Assembly: GCF_004535825.1 (NCBI RefSeq)
Contig: NZ_SGVY01000016.1
Coordinates: 1-64,000 of the forward strand
Origin: Segatella hominis
Lineage (GTDB): Bacteria > Bacteroidota > Bacteroidia > Bacteroidales > Bacteroidaceae
Direction of reading: 5' to 3'
DNA: 64,000 nucleotides
The notes beneath the pieces are model-generated. The model was given only the letters and a program-made list of their open reading frames with translations, made no database searches and was not told the DNA's origin. Position 1 is the stretch's first letter; each line of letters starts with the position of its first letter. The position numbers and the translations under genes were made by a program. Below, piece by piece: positions 33,240-42,922 of the stretch.

Positions 33240-34793
33240 GTGAAAATCAAGAGGATTTTATATAATTTGTCCTTGTTGCTTTTCATCTTTTCCTCATGTG
33301 AACTCTTTTCTTCATGTGAGGAAAAAGTGGTTTGTACTACCAGAAATGTGACACTTGAAGACTACCGGAAATTCGGAGACGACTGCATGTCTATCCGCTC
33401 GATGGAGGTGAGAAATGTCATAGACAGTCTGATAAGAAGCGATAAGGACGAACTGGCGGCAGACATTCGCACAAGAAAGTATTATCGACAGGAGGGCAAC
33501 TTCTTGTGGATTAATCGTCATGGCCTTACCTCTCAGGCCGACACGCTGCTCAGATATCTTCAGACCGTAGGAGAAATGGGATTTTCACCCAACAGATTCT
33601 GCGTAAAGGACATCCAGAACGACATCCAAATCACACGCGAGATGGGGTTTGACGAAGCTCATCCCATCAACCACGTCTTCGGCAGATTGGAATACAAATT
33701 GACCAAGGCTTATCTGAGATACGCTACAGGACAGAGATTTGGCTACACGAATCCTTCTTTTCTGCTCAACAGGCTCGACACACTCAAGCCGCACAGACCA
33801 GACACCATCCGCAGACCGGTAAGATACAGAGGACTTTTTGACATCAAGATGGATTTACCTGATGATGGTTTTTATCAAATGGCCCTGCGCAAGATAGAGA
33901 AAGATTCCGTTCCGGTTTTCCTCAGCGAAATTCAACCTGCAGGCACTTTCTATCGTGAACTGGCCAAGGAAGTTGCCGCTAAACAGGGTTCGAAAGACTG
34001 GCAAGCCAAGCTGCTCTGCAACATGGAGCGGGCAAGATGGCGACTGAAAGACTATCCGCAGAAGCACAAAAAATACATCATGGTGAACATCCCTTCCTTC
34101 CATCTGATGGCCGTTGACGAAAAAGACACGCTCACCATGCGCATCGGTTGCGGAACCACAGAGACCAAAACCCCTTTGCTCACCAGCACCATCAAGCGCA
34201 TGGACGTGAATCCTGTGTGGATTGTACCGAGAAGCATCATCGAAAAAGACATGATTCATTACTTCAGCCGTTCCTATTGCAAGCGCCGCGGTTTTTACGT
34301 CATGGACAGACGGACAGGCAAGGAACTGAATATGAACCAAGTACACGCAGGACTACTTCGCGATCCGATGTACGCAGTGGTGCAAAGAGGAGGAAAGGGC
34401 AACAGCCTGGGCAGACTGATTTTCAGATTTGACAATAATTTCTCCGTCTATCTGCACGACACCTCCAACCGCGATTTCTTCAAGCAGCAGAATAGGGGAG
34501 TTTCTCATGGCTGCGTAAGAGTGGAAAAGCCTTTCGAACTGGCCAAGTTCATTCTGAAGGACAAGAGCGAGAAGTTTTTGGATAATCTCAACTACTGCAT
34601 GACGACTGATTCGCTGAACGACAAGAAGAGAATCATCCACTCCATCAAAGTGGAACCCACAGTACCCTTGTATCTGGCTTATTACACCATCTATCCAACG
34701 AAAGGAAACACTCCAGCAGGATGGTCGGAATATCCTGACGTATATGGATTTGACAAGGCCATATACCAATATCTCATAAAAAATTACCGTTAA
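33240..34793 (+). CDS. L,D-transpeptidase family lipoprotein (YcbB-like)
   Basis: 517 residues. GTG 33240 is the only plausible start: MKIKRILYNLSLLLFIFSSC gives a lipoprotein signal, with FSSCE occurring twice, so either Cys could be lipidated. A helical scaffold domain (LRYLQTVGEMGFSPNRFCVK, KLTKAYLRYATGQRFG) precedes a YkuD domain with the active-site motif SHGCVRVEKP. It would form 3-3 crosslinks in peptidoglycan. The sigma factor gene begins at the base after its stop. Confidence 0.9.
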   Translation: MKIKRILYNLSLLLFIFSSCELFSSCEEKVVCTTRNVTLEDYRKFGDDCMSIRSMEVRNVIDSLIRSDKDELAADIRTRKYYRQEGNFLWINRHGLTSQADTLLRYLQTVGEMGFSPNRFCVKDIQNDIQITREMGFDEAHPINHVFGRLEYKLTKAYLRYATGQRFGYTNPSFLLNRLDTLKPHRPDTIRRPVRYRGLFDIKMDLPDDGFYQMALRKIEKDSVPVFLSEIQPAGTFYRELAKEVAAKQGSKDWQAKLLCNMERARWRLKDYPQKHKKYIMVNIPSFHLMAVDEKDTLTMRIGCGTTETKTPLLTSTIKRMDVNPVWIVPRSIIEKDMIHYFSRSYCKRRGFYVMDRRTGKELNMNQVHAGLLRDPMYAVVQRGGKGNSLGRLIFRFDNNFSVYLHDTSNRDFFKQQNRGVSHGCVRVEKPFELAKFILKDKSEKFLDNLNYCMTTDSLNDKKRIIHSIKVEPTVPLYLAYYTIYPTKGNTPAGWSEYPDVYGFDKAIYQYLIKNYR

Positions 34794-35342
34794 ATGAAGA
34801 GTATTTCTGATAATGAACTGGTTTACATGCTCCGGGAACCTGCCACCAGAAGGGAAGGGTTCTCGGCCATGGTGCAACAATATAGCGAGCAACTGTATTG
34901 GAAGGTTCGCCATATCGTACTCACTCATGAAGACGCTAATGATGTTTTGCAGAATGTTTTTCTAAAAGCCTGGAAAAATTTGGAAACTTTCCAGGGCAAA
35001 TCTTCCCTCAGCACCTGGCTTTACAGGATTGCGGTCAATGAATCGCTCGACTTTCTCAGGAAAAGAAAGCAGGAGGGAATGGCCAGCGAGATAGAAAATG
35101 CTGGAGTAGCCAACCAGCTATTGGCAGACAACTATTTTGATGGCGATGAAACACAGGCCCAACTGCAGGAAGTCGTCTCTAAACTGCCCGAAGTTCAGCG
35201 CACCGTTTTCACGATGAAATACTTCGAGGACATGAAATACTCAGAAATCAGTAAGATACTGAACACCAGTGAAGGAGCCCTGAAAGCATCGTATCATCTG
35301 GCCGTGAAAAAAATCACGGAATATTTTGAGAATAAAGATTAA
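34794..35342 (+). CDS. RNA polymerase sigma factor, ECF type
   Basis: 182 residues. Region 2 (RHIVLTHEDANDVLQNVFLK, then LSTWLYRIAVNESLDFLRKR) and region 4 (LPEVQRTVFTMKYFEDMKYS, then LNTSEGALKASYHLAVKKI) are complete. ATG directly follows the L,D-transpeptidase stop. The next gene probably encodes its membrane partner. Target genes unknown; cell-envelope context suggests an envelope response. Confidence 0.93.
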   Translation: MKSISDNELVYMLREPATRREGFSAMVQQYSEQLYWKVRHIVLTHEDANDVLQNVFLKAWKNLETFQGKSSLSTWLYRIAVNESLDFLRKRKQEGMASEIENAGVANQLLADNYFDGDETQAQLQEVVSKLPEVQRTVFTMKYFEDMKYSEISKILNTSEGALKASYHLAVKKITEYFENKD

Positions 35343-35388
35343 ACTTTTTCTAATCAGTTACGTCAGATATAATAAAAAGAGAAGATGT

Positions 35389-35778
35389 ATGAAGAAAGAA
35401 GAAAAAATATTGATAGATAAGTTTGGTAAAGCCAATCATTTTTCTGTTCCGGAAGGTTATTTTGAATCCTTTACGGATCAGATGATGGATTTGTTGCCAG
35501 AATCAGAAGCCCGCGTTATAGAGATGCACCCTGCCACATGGTGGAACCGTCTGCCTATCAAAAAGGTGGCTGCAGCCGTTGGAGCTGTACTGGTTATTGG
35601 AGCCGGCAGCCTTTGGATGAGCAATCATACTCATTCAGACAAGGGGAACACAGTATCCTCCTGCCCATTACATCAAGCTACCACTGGCTCTGAATATGGT
35701 ACTTTCGACCAGATGGCTGATTACACCATGATGGACAATCAGACGATTTATGCTTCGCTGGTGGGAGAAAACTTTTAA
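35389..35778 (+). CDS. Probable anti-sigma-like membrane protein
   Basis: 129 residues from ATG 35389. Cytoplasmic part of about 60 residues (FSVPEGYFESFTDQMMDLLP), one membrane helix (KVAAAVGAVLVIGAGSLWM) and a short outer part. Layout and position right after an ECF sigma factor match small anti-sigma factors of Bacteroidota, but no zinc-type HxxxCxxC motif is present. Role inferred from context. Confidence 0.65.
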   Translation: MKKEEKILIDKFGKANHFSVPEGYFESFTDQMMDLLPESEARVIEMHPATWWNRLPIKKVAAAVGAVLVIGAGSLWMSNHTHSDKGNTVSSCPLHQATTGSEYGTFDQMADYTMMDNQTIYASLVGENF

Positions 35779-35793
35779 AAGCAGTAAAGAACA

Positions 35794-36255
35794 ATGATGA
35801 AGAAAAATATTTTAAAATGCAGTATGGGACAGATCTTGAGAACAACCGTGCTCATAATTCTGATGTTGTGCACTTTTGGTGTGGCTAACGGTCAGCACAG
35901 AAAGCGCCCTCCATTCAATCCTGCAAAATTTGAGGCAGATCTGGAGCAGTTCATCACAGTCAATGCCTGTCTGTCCCCATCCCAGGCAGCTTCATTCTTC
36001 CCGGTTTACCGCCAGATGATGAAGAAGCAAAGAGCGCTTTTTGATGAAATGCGCCGACTCCGCATGATCAATCCGAAAGACAATGAAGCTTGTGAAGAGG
36101 CTATCAGAAAACAGGATGAACTGGATATACAAATCAAACAGTTACAGCAGGAATATCATGGAAGATTTCTCATGATGCTACCTGCCAACAAGGTATTATC
36201 CATCATCAAAGCCGAAGAAAAATTCCACAGACAGATTTTCAAGAAAATGAAATAG
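35794..36255 (+). CDS. Periplasmic Spy/CpxP-like protein
   Basis: 153 residues with a signal peptide ending near VANGQ. The mature part is basic and helical ([40 protein letters not shown]), like the Bacteroidota proteins that accompany ECF sigma/anti-sigma pairs and look like Spy/CpxP. It probably senses or guards against envelope damage. It starts 15 bp after the previous gene, so the four genes 33240-36255 form an operon. Confidence 0.65.
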   Translation: MMKKNILKCSMGQILRTTVLIILMLCTFGVANGQHRKRPPFNPAKFEADLEQFITVNACLSPSQAASFFPVYRQMMKKQRALFDEMRRLRMINPKDNEACEEAIRKQDELDIQIKQLQQEYHGRFLMMLPANKVLSIIKAEEKFHRQIFKKMK

Positions 36256-36390
36256 TTCTTCTGTTATCGAGAATTGTTTTCTTACAAGAAGGAATCCCTT
36301 TTTCCAGCAAGATAAAACTGCAAAAAGAACAGATAAACCCCACAAATTGAATCGCAAAAGTATTTATATGGAATATTTTTGCGATTTTTT

Positions 36391-36421
36391 TTTGTTCTTT
36401 CCAGTAAATATTGTAATTTTG
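36391..36421 (+). promoter_or_regulatory. Promoter of aspS
   Basis: TTTG (36391-36394), 19 bases, TAATTTTG (36414-36421), 31 bp before ATG 36452. Confidence 0.7.
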
Positions 36422-36451
36422 CAGTTCAGAAACAATTTACATAATAAGATA

Positions 36452-38209
36452 ATGTATAGAACGAATACTTGTGGAGAGCTCAGACTCTCTGATGCAGGCA
36501 AGGAAGTAACACTTGCCGGTTGGGTTCAGCGCTCTCGTAAGATGGGCGGTATGACCTTCGTTGACGTGCGTGACCGATACGGAATCACACAGATCGTTTT
36601 CAACGAAGCTGATGACATGAACTTATGTGAGGCGGCCAACAAACTTGGTCGTGAATTCTGTATCCAGGTAAAGGGTCTCGTAAGCGAACGTCAGAGCAAA
36701 AATCCAAAGATGGATACTGGTGACATTGAAATCCTTGCCAAGGAACTCAATGTTCTTTCTAAGAGCCAGACTCCTCCTTTTACAATAGAAGACAATACTG
36801 ATGGCGGTGATGATATTCGTATGAAATACCGCTATCTGGACTTGCGCCGCCCTGCTGTGCGTAAGAATCTGGAATTGCGCCACCGCATGACCATCCTCAT
36901 CCGTAACTTCCTCGACAATTATAATTTCATGGAAGTGGAGACTCCTATCCTTATCGGAAGTACTCCAGAGGGTGCTCGCGACTTCGTGGTTCCTTCACGT
37001 ATGAACCCTGGTCAATTCTACGCTCTGCCACAGAGTCCTCAGACTTTGAAGCAGCTCTTGATGGTGGCTGGTTTCGACCGCTACTTCCAGATTGCAAAGT
37101 GCTTCCGTGATGAAGACTTGCGTGCTGACCGTCAGCCTGAGTTCACTCAGATTGACTGCGAGATGAGTTTTGTTGATCAGGACGACGTCATCAATCTGTT
37201 TGAGGAAATGGCTCGCCACCTGTTCAAGGAAATCCGTGGCGTGGAATTGCCAAAGTTGGAACAAATGACTTGGCACGAGGCGATGCGTAGATTTGGTAGT
37301 GATAAACCAGACTTGCGTTTCGGAATGGAATTCGTTGAACTGAAGGACGCTTTTGCTGGCAAGGGTGAATTCTCTGTCTTTGACGAGGCTAAATATATCG
37401 GTGGTATTTGTGTTCCTGGTTGTGCAGACTATAGTCGCAAGCAACTCAATGAACTCACAGACTTCGTTAAGCGACCACAGGTTGGCGCCAAGGGTCTCGT
37501 CTACATCAAGTACAATGCTGACGGTACTGTGAAGAGCAGCATCGACAAGTTCTACTCTCCAGAAGTATTGGCTGAGATCAAGGAAGTGATGGGCGCTAAA
37601 GACGGCGACCTGGTTCTTATTCTCAGCGGCGACAACGCAAACAAGACTCGTGTTCAGCTCTGCTCTCTCCGTTTGGAAATGGGCGACCGCTTGGGCTTGC
37701 GCGACAAGAACGTGTTCAAGTGTCTCTGGATTATTGACTTCCCATTGTTTGAGTGGAGCGATGAAGAGCAGCGCCTGATGGCTACTCACCATCCGTTCAC
37801 TATGCCAAATCCAGATGATATTCCTCTCTTGGATGAACATCCTGAGCAGGTACGTGCCAAGGCTTACGACTTCGTATGTAATGGTATTGAAGTGGGTGGA
37901 GGTTCCCTCCGTATCCACGACACTGCTCTTCAGGAGAAGATGTTTGAGGTTCTCGGCTTCACACCAGAGCGTGCAGAGGCTCAGTTTGGCTTCCTGATGA
38001 ACGCATTCAAATATGGAGCACCACCTCATGCAGGACTTGCTTTCGGTCTCGACCGTTTCGTAAGCATCCTGGCTGGTCTCGACAGTATCCGTGACTGCAT
38101 TGCATTCCCTAAGAACAACTCGGGTCGTGACGTGATGCTGGACGCTCCTTCTGAGCTGGATCCAAAGCAGTTGGACGAGTTGGAAATTAAATTAGACTTA
38201 AAGGCGTAA
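36452..38209 (+). CDS. aspS: Aspartyl-tRNA synthetase
   Basis: 585 residues from ATG 36452 (the longer open frame would start before the promoter). N-terminal OB fold ([20 protein letters not shown]), class II core (motif 2 [18 protein letters not shown], motif 3 GLAFGLDRF) and the bacterial GAD insertion. It charges tRNA-Asp. Own promoter and terminator. Confidence 0.97.
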   Translation: MYRTNTCGELRLSDAGKEVTLAGWVQRSRKMGGMTFVDVRDRYGITQIVFNEADDMNLCEAANKLGREFCIQVKGLVSERQSKNPKMDTGDIEILAKELNVLSKSQTPPFTIEDNTDGGDDIRMKYRYLDLRRPAVRKNLELRHRMTILIRNFLDNYNFMEVETPILIGSTPEGARDFVVPSRMNPGQFYALPQSPQTLKQLLMVAGFDRYFQIAKCFRDEDLRADRQPEFTQIDCEMSFVDQDDVINLFEEMARHLFKEIRGVELPKLEQMTWHEAMRRFGSDKPDLRFGMEFVELKDAFAGKGEFSVFDEAKYIGGICVPGCADYSRKQLNELTDFVKRPQVGAKGLVYIKYNADGTVKSSIDKFYSPEVLAEIKEVMGAKDGDLVLILSGDNANKTRVQLCSLRLEMGDRLGLRDKNVFKCLWIIDFPLFEWSDEEQRLMATHHPFTMPNPDDIPLLDEHPEQVRAKAYDFVCNGIEVGGGSLRIHDTALQEKMFEVLGFTPERAEAQFGFLMNAFKYGAPPHAGLAFGLDRFVSILAGLDSIRDCIAFPKNNSGRDVMLDAPSELDPKQLDELEIKLDLKA

Positions 38210-38230
38210 ATGCTTCAAAAATAACATATT

Positions 38231-38276
38231 AAGAGTTTCATTTCTTGATTTACATCAAAAAATGAAACTCTTTTTT
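38231..38276 (+). terminator. Terminator of aspS
   Basis: AAGAGTTTCATTT and AAATGAAACTCTT, perfect 13-bp stem, followed by T6. Confidence 0.9.
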
Positions 38277-38437
38277 GCATTTAAAGGCACTTTCTTTCAA
38301 AAAAACACTAAAAAATCAATAAAAAGTCGTATATTTGCCAACAGAAACGATGATTTTTTTATAAAGGGAATTAAGAAATTAAGAAAAACCTTAATAGGTA
38401 TCAAATTTCCTAATATAACAATTATTTACAATAAAAC

Positions 38438-38761
38438 ATGGTAGAAAAGAAAGCAACAAAAAAAACAGCAGCAGCTAAGAAAACCGCTACTGCTACAAAG
38501 AAGGCTCCAGTAGCTAAGAAAACTACTGCAACCAAGAAAACAACAGCAGAAAAGAAGGAAACAATCTTCTTGAATGCAGAGAACGCTGGTTTCAGAGCTG
38601 GTGATGTTTACCAGGCTTTGGCAGCAGCAGATAAAGCTCTTTCTCTTACAGAAGTTGCTGAGATGGCTAAGATTTCAACAGAAGATGCAATTCTTGGAAT
38701 TGGTTGGCTTCTCAAAGAGGGTAAGATTAAAGATGAGGACAACAAGGTTGCTCTCGCATAA
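38438..38761 (+). CDS. Winged-helix protein with Lys/Ala-rich histone-like tail
   Basis: 107 residues. The first 40 are Lys, Ala and Thr repeats (KKTAAAKKTATATKKAP), as in histone H1-like bacterial proteins; the rest (FRAGDVYQALAAADKALSLT, EVAEMAKISTEDAILGIGWL) is a small winged helix of the wHTH_10/DUF2582 type. It should bind DNA broadly. -7 box TATATTTG at 38330-38337 gives a leader of about 95 bases. Confidence 0.8.
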   Translation: MVEKKATKKTAAAKKTATATKKAPVAKKTTATKKTTAEKKETIFLNAENAGFRAGDVYQALAAADKALSLTEVAEMAKISTEDAILGIGWLLKEGKIKDEDNKVALA

Positions 38762-38780
38762 ATAAAATGATTCCAAGTTG

Positions 38781-38812
38781 CCGCGACATTTCTAAATGCC
38801 GCGGTTTCTTTT
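38781..38812 (+). terminator. Terminator of the winged-helix gene
   Basis: CCGCG, mismatch, CATTT pairs with AAATG and CGCGG, then TTTCTTTT. Confidence 0.75.
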
Positions 38813-38839
38813 ATGTACGCATAAAAAAACTCGCGTTAA

Positions 38840-39193
38840 ATGAATTTTGATCAGGAAATTTTGAGAATTCTAACTTTGGCAGGCGATAATGGTCTCAAAA
38901 CTGAAAAGATTGCCCGTCATGTGTTTAATTCTTGTAATTCTATGTTTACACCATTGAATTACAAGGACGTTCATTCTTATGTTTCCCAATTTCTCATCAA
39001 AAATGCGAAAAACCCTTCTTCTATCATAGAAAAGGGGAGTGGTCATGGAGTTTACAAACTCAACTTTAAAGATAAATTGGCTGAGCAGTTGATCTTGAAA
39101 TTTTCTCCACAGAAAGAACAGACGGATTTTGATGAATCTACTAAAGCTAATAATTCTTCAGATTCTCAGTTATCCCTGACTCTATTTGATTAG
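38840..39193 (+). CDS. Hypothetical protein with HARE-HTH-like start
   Basis: 117 residues. Residues 1-75 (ILRILTLAGDNGLKTEKIAR, then DVHSYVSQFLIKNA, GHGVYKLN) look like a winged helix similar to the HARE-HTH domain; the C-terminal part is Ser/Asp-rich and disordered. DNA binding is inferred. Follows the previous gene after a terminator. No gene is seen from 39194 to 39373. Confidence 0.55.
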   Translation: MNFDQEILRILTLAGDNGLKTEKIARHVFNSCNSMFTPLNYKDVHSYVSQFLIKNAKNPSSIIEKGSGHGVYKLNFKDKLAEQLILKFSPQKEQTDFDESTKANNSSDSQLSLTLFD

Positions 39194-39373
39194 AGTCTTC
39201 ATTCCCAGTTTGACTAAATTTCAATCATCCCTTGTTACTGCGACCGCTTTTTATCATACTAAAACAGCTCTTACTCTTATAAAATCTTGCTTTTTTCAAG
39301 AAAAAAATAGGGATTTCAGTTTTTTATTCGTATTATCTAAAAAAAATAAATAACTTAAATAAATTGATGAATT

Positions 39374-40864
39374 ATGGCAAGAAGATACTTATTAGGTTTT
39401 GACGTAGGTTCCAGTTCTGTAAAAGCTTCTCTTACAGATGTTGACAATGGCGAAATCGCAGCTTCTGCGTTTTTCCCTGAACACGAAGCTCCTATCATGG
39501 CGGTAAAAGCAGGTTGGGCTGAACAGGATCCAAATATGTGGTGGGAAAATGCGAAACGCTCACTTCAGAAAATCATGGCTGAAACGGGCGCTAAAGGCGA
39601 AGATATTTTAGCTATCGGTATTTCTTATCAGATGCACGGACTGGTGTGCGTGGACAAGCAGCAACAGGTTTTGCGACCAAGCATTATCTGGTGCGATTCG
39701 CGTGCAGTACCTTATGGCGAAGATGCTTTCCACAATTTAGGTGAGGACACCTGTTTGTCAAGACTCCTTAACTCACCTGGTAATTTCACGGCTTCTAAAT
39801 TAGCTTGGGTGAAAGAAAATGAGCCTGAAATATATGACAAGATAGACAAGATCATGCTTCCTGGAGATTATATTGCCATGAAACTTTCCGGCGAAGTGAA
39901 GACAACCATCAGCGGTCTGTCTGAAGGAATGATGTGGGATTTCGCAGCCAAGAAACCAGCTAAATTCCTCTTGGACTATTTCGGATTCAGCGAGGATATT
40001 CTCCCAGAAATCGCTCCAACATTCTCTGTTCAGAGCTACGTATCCAAAGCAGCTGCTGATGAACTCGGACTCAAAGAGGGAACTCCTATTTCATATCGTG
40101 CAGGAGATCAGCCTAATAATGCAGTCAGCCTGAATGTTTTCAACCCTGGTGAAATTGCAAGTACTGCTGGAACATCTGGTGTGGTCTATGGCGTTTTGGG
40201 AGATGTCAATTATGACCCAAAAAGTCGCGTGAATACTTTTGCTCATGCTAACTACACCACAGACTTAGACCGTCTGGGCGTCTTACTCTGCATCAACGGA
40301 ACCGGTATTCTCAATGCTTGGGTTCACAGAAACATCACTCCAGACATCAGTTACGCAGATATGAACGAGCTGGCTTCTCAAGTAGCCATCGGTAGTGAAG
40401 GAGTCAAGATCATTCCATTCGGAAATGGAGCTGAAAGAGTGCTTGAAAATCAGGAAGTTGGCTGTTCTATCCGTGGCTTGAACTTCAACAAGCACAATCG
40501 TGCCCACATCGTACGCGCTTCACAGGAAGGCATTGTTTTCAGTTTCTGCTATGGTATGGAAATCATGCAGGAGATGGGTATGGACATTAAGAAAATCCAT
40601 GCAGGAAAGGCTAATATGTTCCTGAGCCCTATCTTCAGAGATACATTGGCTGGAGTAAGTGGAGCAACCATAGAACTCTACGAAACCGACGGTAGTGCAG
40701 GTGCTGCAAAGGGTGCTGGTATTGGTGCTGGTATCTACAAGGATCATGACGAGGCTTTCTCTACATTGAAGAAATTGGCAGTTATCGAACCGGACGAAAG
40801 TAACCGTGCTGCATATCTGGAGGCTTACGCTGAATGGAAAAAGGAATTGAAAACGCTGATTTAA
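39374..40864 (+). CDS. xylB: FGGY carbohydrate kinase, xylulokinase type
   Basis: 496 residues. ATPase fold with GFDVGSSSVKASL at the start, IGISYQMHGLVCVD and IIWCDSRA in the substrate-binding lobe, and GTSGVVYGVLG in the second lobe. QMHG is typical of xylulokinases. It would phosphorylate D-xylulose for the pentose phosphate pathway; no xylose isomerase gene is near, so the sugar is inferred. Own terminator downstream. Confidence 0.85.
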   Translation: MARRYLLGFDVGSSSVKASLTDVDNGEIAASAFFPEHEAPIMAVKAGWAEQDPNMWWENAKRSLQKIMAETGAKGEDILAIGISYQMHGLVCVDKQQQVLRPSIIWCDSRAVPYGEDAFHNLGEDTCLSRLLNSPGNFTASKLAWVKENEPEIYDKIDKIMLPGDYIAMKLSGEVKTTISGLSEGMMWDFAAKKPAKFLLDYFGFSEDILPEIAPTFSVQSYVSKAAADELGLKEGTPISYRAGDQPNNAVSLNVFNPGEIASTAGTSGVVYGVLGDVNYDPKSRVNTFAHANYTTDLDRLGVLLCINGTGILNAWVHRNITPDISYADMNELASQVAIGSEGVKIIPFGNGAERVLENQEVGCSIRGLNFNKHNRAHIVRASQEGIVFSFCYGMEIMQEMGMDIKKIHAGKANMFLSPIFRDTLAGVSGATIELYETDGSAGAAKGAGIGAGIYKDHDEAFSTLKKLAVIEPDESNRAAYLEAYAEWKKELKTLI

Positions 40865-40900
40865 AAGGTTTTCCCAGTAAAATTTACGTTTTATAAAATA

Positions 40901-40945
40901 AAATTTAGGGGCAAGAGGTTTTTCTTTCCCCTAAATTTGTTTTTT
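40901..40945 (+). terminator. Terminator of the carbohydrate kinase gene
   Basis: AAATTTAGGGG and CCCCTAAATTT, perfect 11-bp stem, then GTTTTTTT. Confidence 0.9.
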
Positions 40946-40967
40946 TAAAACATTTTTGCTACCTTTG
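40936..40967 (+). promoter_or_regulatory. Promoter of the guanylyltransferase gene, overlapping the terminator
   Basis: TTTG (40936-40939), 20 bases, TACCTTTG (40960-40967). The -33 box is formed by the end of the upstream terminator stem. Confidence 0.7.
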
Positions 40968-40995
40968 CAACATTATATTATGTAAAATTATAGGT

Positions 40996-42063
40996 ATGGC
41001 TAACAACAATAATCATCTCGTCATTATGGCTGGCGGAGTAGGCAGTAGATTCTGGCCTATGAGTACAGAGGATAAGCCCAAGCAGTTTATCGATGTTTTA
41101 GGAACAGGTCGCTCTCTATTGCAACTCACATTTGATAGATTTGAAGGTGTTTGTAAACCTGAAAATGTTTGGGTAGTTACAAACAAGAAATATGCAGCTC
41201 TGGTACATGAGCAGTTGCCAGAGATTCCTGAAGGTAATATTCTGCAGGAACCTTGCAGAAGAAATACGGCTCCTTGTGTTGCCTATATCAGTTGGCGCAT
41301 TAAGGAAAAAGATGCTCGCGCCAATATTGTAGTGACTCCTTCTGATCACATCGTTAACAATTGTAACGAGTTCAGACGCGTCATTACTTCCGCATTGAAG
41401 TTTACCGGTGAAACTGACAGTATCGTAACTTTGGGTATGAAGCCAACCCGTCCTGAGACAGGTTACGGTTACATACAGGGTGATTTGAGTACTCCTTCTG
41501 CAAGAAACAGAGAAATCTTCCGTGTTGACCAGTTCAAGGAAAAACCAGATTTGGCAACTGCAGAGAAGTATGTAAAAGACCATAACTTCTTCTGGAACGC
41601 TGGTATTTTCATCATGAGTGCAGCCACTATCGTAAACGCATTCCGTGTTTACCAGCCAGGAATTGCCAAGATTTTTGAAAGCATGCGCAGTATCTATGGC
41701 ACAGAAAAGGAACAGGAGCAGATAGATTTGCGTTATCCTGAATGTGAGAACATTTCCATAGACTACGCTATCATGGAAAAAGCAGAGGAAATCTTCGTAT
41801 TCCCTGCTGATTTCGGATGGAGTGACTTGGGAACATGGGGTAGCCTGCTGGTTCAATCAAAAAAAGATGCAAACGGAAATGCAACCATCGGAAACAATAT
41901 TCAGATGATAGATTCCAAGAATAATATCGTTCACACGCTCAATGAAAAGAAAGTGGTTATTCAGGGTCTTGAAGGTTACATTATTGCCGAAGAAAATGGT
42001 ACGCTGCTGATTTGTAAAATGTCAGAAGAGCAGAATATCAAATTCTTCTCAGGAATGAATTAG
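40996..42063 (+). CDS. manC: Mannose-1-phosphate guanylyltransferase
   Basis: 355 residues. Nucleotidyltransferase signature MAGGVGSRFWPMSTEDKPKQ at the start, VTPSDHIV and FFWNAGIFIM in the core, and a left-handed beta-helix C-terminus. It lacks the phosphomannose isomerase domain of the two-domain enzymes. It makes GDP-mannose for glycan synthesis. Confidence 0.93.
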   Translation: MANNNNHLVIMAGGVGSRFWPMSTEDKPKQFIDVLGTGRSLLQLTFDRFEGVCKPENVWVVTNKKYAALVHEQLPEIPEGNILQEPCRRNTAPCVAYISWRIKEKDARANIVVTPSDHIVNNCNEFRRVITSALKFTGETDSIVTLGMKPTRPETGYGYIQGDLSTPSARNREIFRVDQFKEKPDLATAEKYVKDHNFFWNAGIFIMSAATIVNAFRVYQPGIAKIFESMRSIYGTEKEQEQIDLRYPECENISIDYAIMEKAEEIFVFPADFGWSDLGTWGSLLVQSKKDANGNATIGNNIQMIDSKNNIVHTLNEKKVVIQGLEGYIIAEENGTLLICKMSEEQNIKFFSGMN

Positions 42064-42090
42064 CATGTCATCATGCCGACAAGTTATTTT

Positions 42091-42132
42091 TTACCCCCAT
42101 TATGGTTATTGATAAAACCATAATGGGGGTAA
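42091..42132. terminator. Bidirectional terminator
   Basis: TTACCCCCATTATGGTT and AACCATAATGGGGGTAA, perfect 17-bp stem with 8-base loop, T-rich on both sides; it ends manC and the convergent DedA gene. Confidence 0.9.
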
Positions 42133-42158
42133 ATCATTTTAGAAAGTCTTCAAAAATT

Positions 42159-42803
42159 TTACTTACTCTTCTTTAATCCCTTATAGGCAAGAAAAGCAAC
42201 AACCACAACTGCAAGTGCCAAAATTACATATCCGATTTCATGACTGTATTTCACTGCCTGCTGATAAACATCCTGTGTGGTTTTATAATCAGTATATTTA
42301 TAAATTCCCCAACCGATAAAGGCGAGAACAGTATTCCAAATACCTGCACCAATAGTAGTATAAAGCAAGAATTTTCCCACGTGCATTCCTGCCAAACCCG
42401 CAGGAATACTGATGAGTTGTCTTACTGCAGGAACCAATCTTCCGAAAATCGTAGAAGTAGCACCATGTTTGCGGAAAAACTCTTCTGCTTTCTCAACTTT
42501 CTCACGATCTATCAGGCACATGTGACCAATTCGGCTATCAGCAAAACGATAAACAATAGGTCTTCCCACCCATTTGGCAAGGTAATAATTGATAAGAGCA
42601 CCTAAATTTGCACCCAAAGTAGCAAATACAACTACCAAAACAAAGTTCATACCACTGGAAGGATCCATCGCTTTCCATGCTGCTGGTGGAACAACAACCT
42701 CGGATGGGAAAGGAATGAAGGAACTCTCAATAGCCATAAAGAGGAGAACTACCCAATAATTTAAGTTATCGAGAATCCAAAGAAACAAATCTGCTGTATT
42801 CAT
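42159..42803 (-). CDS. DedA family membrane protein
   Basis: 214 residues from ATG 42803. The family pattern is clear: ESSFIPFPSEVVVPPAA, TLGANLGALINYYLAKWVGR, FFRKHGATSTIFGRLVPAVR and SIPAGLAGMHVGKFLLYTTI. DedA proteins (VTT domain) are lipid scramblases or transporters of the inner membrane, often for undecaprenyl phosphate. Four or five membrane segments. Confidence 0.9.
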   Translation of the reverse strand: MNTADLFLWILDNLNYWVVLLFMAIESSFIPFPSEVVVPPAAWKAMDPSSGMNFVLVVVFATLGANLGALINYYLAKWVGRPIVYRFADSRIGHMCLIDREKVEKAEEFFRKHGATSTIFGRLVPAVRQLISIPAGLAGMHVGKFLLYTTIGAGIWNTVLAFIGWGIYKYTDYKTTQDVYQQAVKYSHEIGYVILALAVVVVAFLAYKGLKKSK

Positions 42804-42922
42804 ATTGATTTTTCTTGATTTTCTAATAAAATATAAATTCAAAAAAATATCAAACACATCTTCCAAAAATCATTTGAAAGACGTATTTGATATTTTATTT
42901 TCATCTAATTAAATGTGTCATA

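Noticed and set aside
36995-38029. 344-codon minus-strand frame inside aspS
   Set aside because: Complement of a highly conserved synthetase gene; no motif and no start context.
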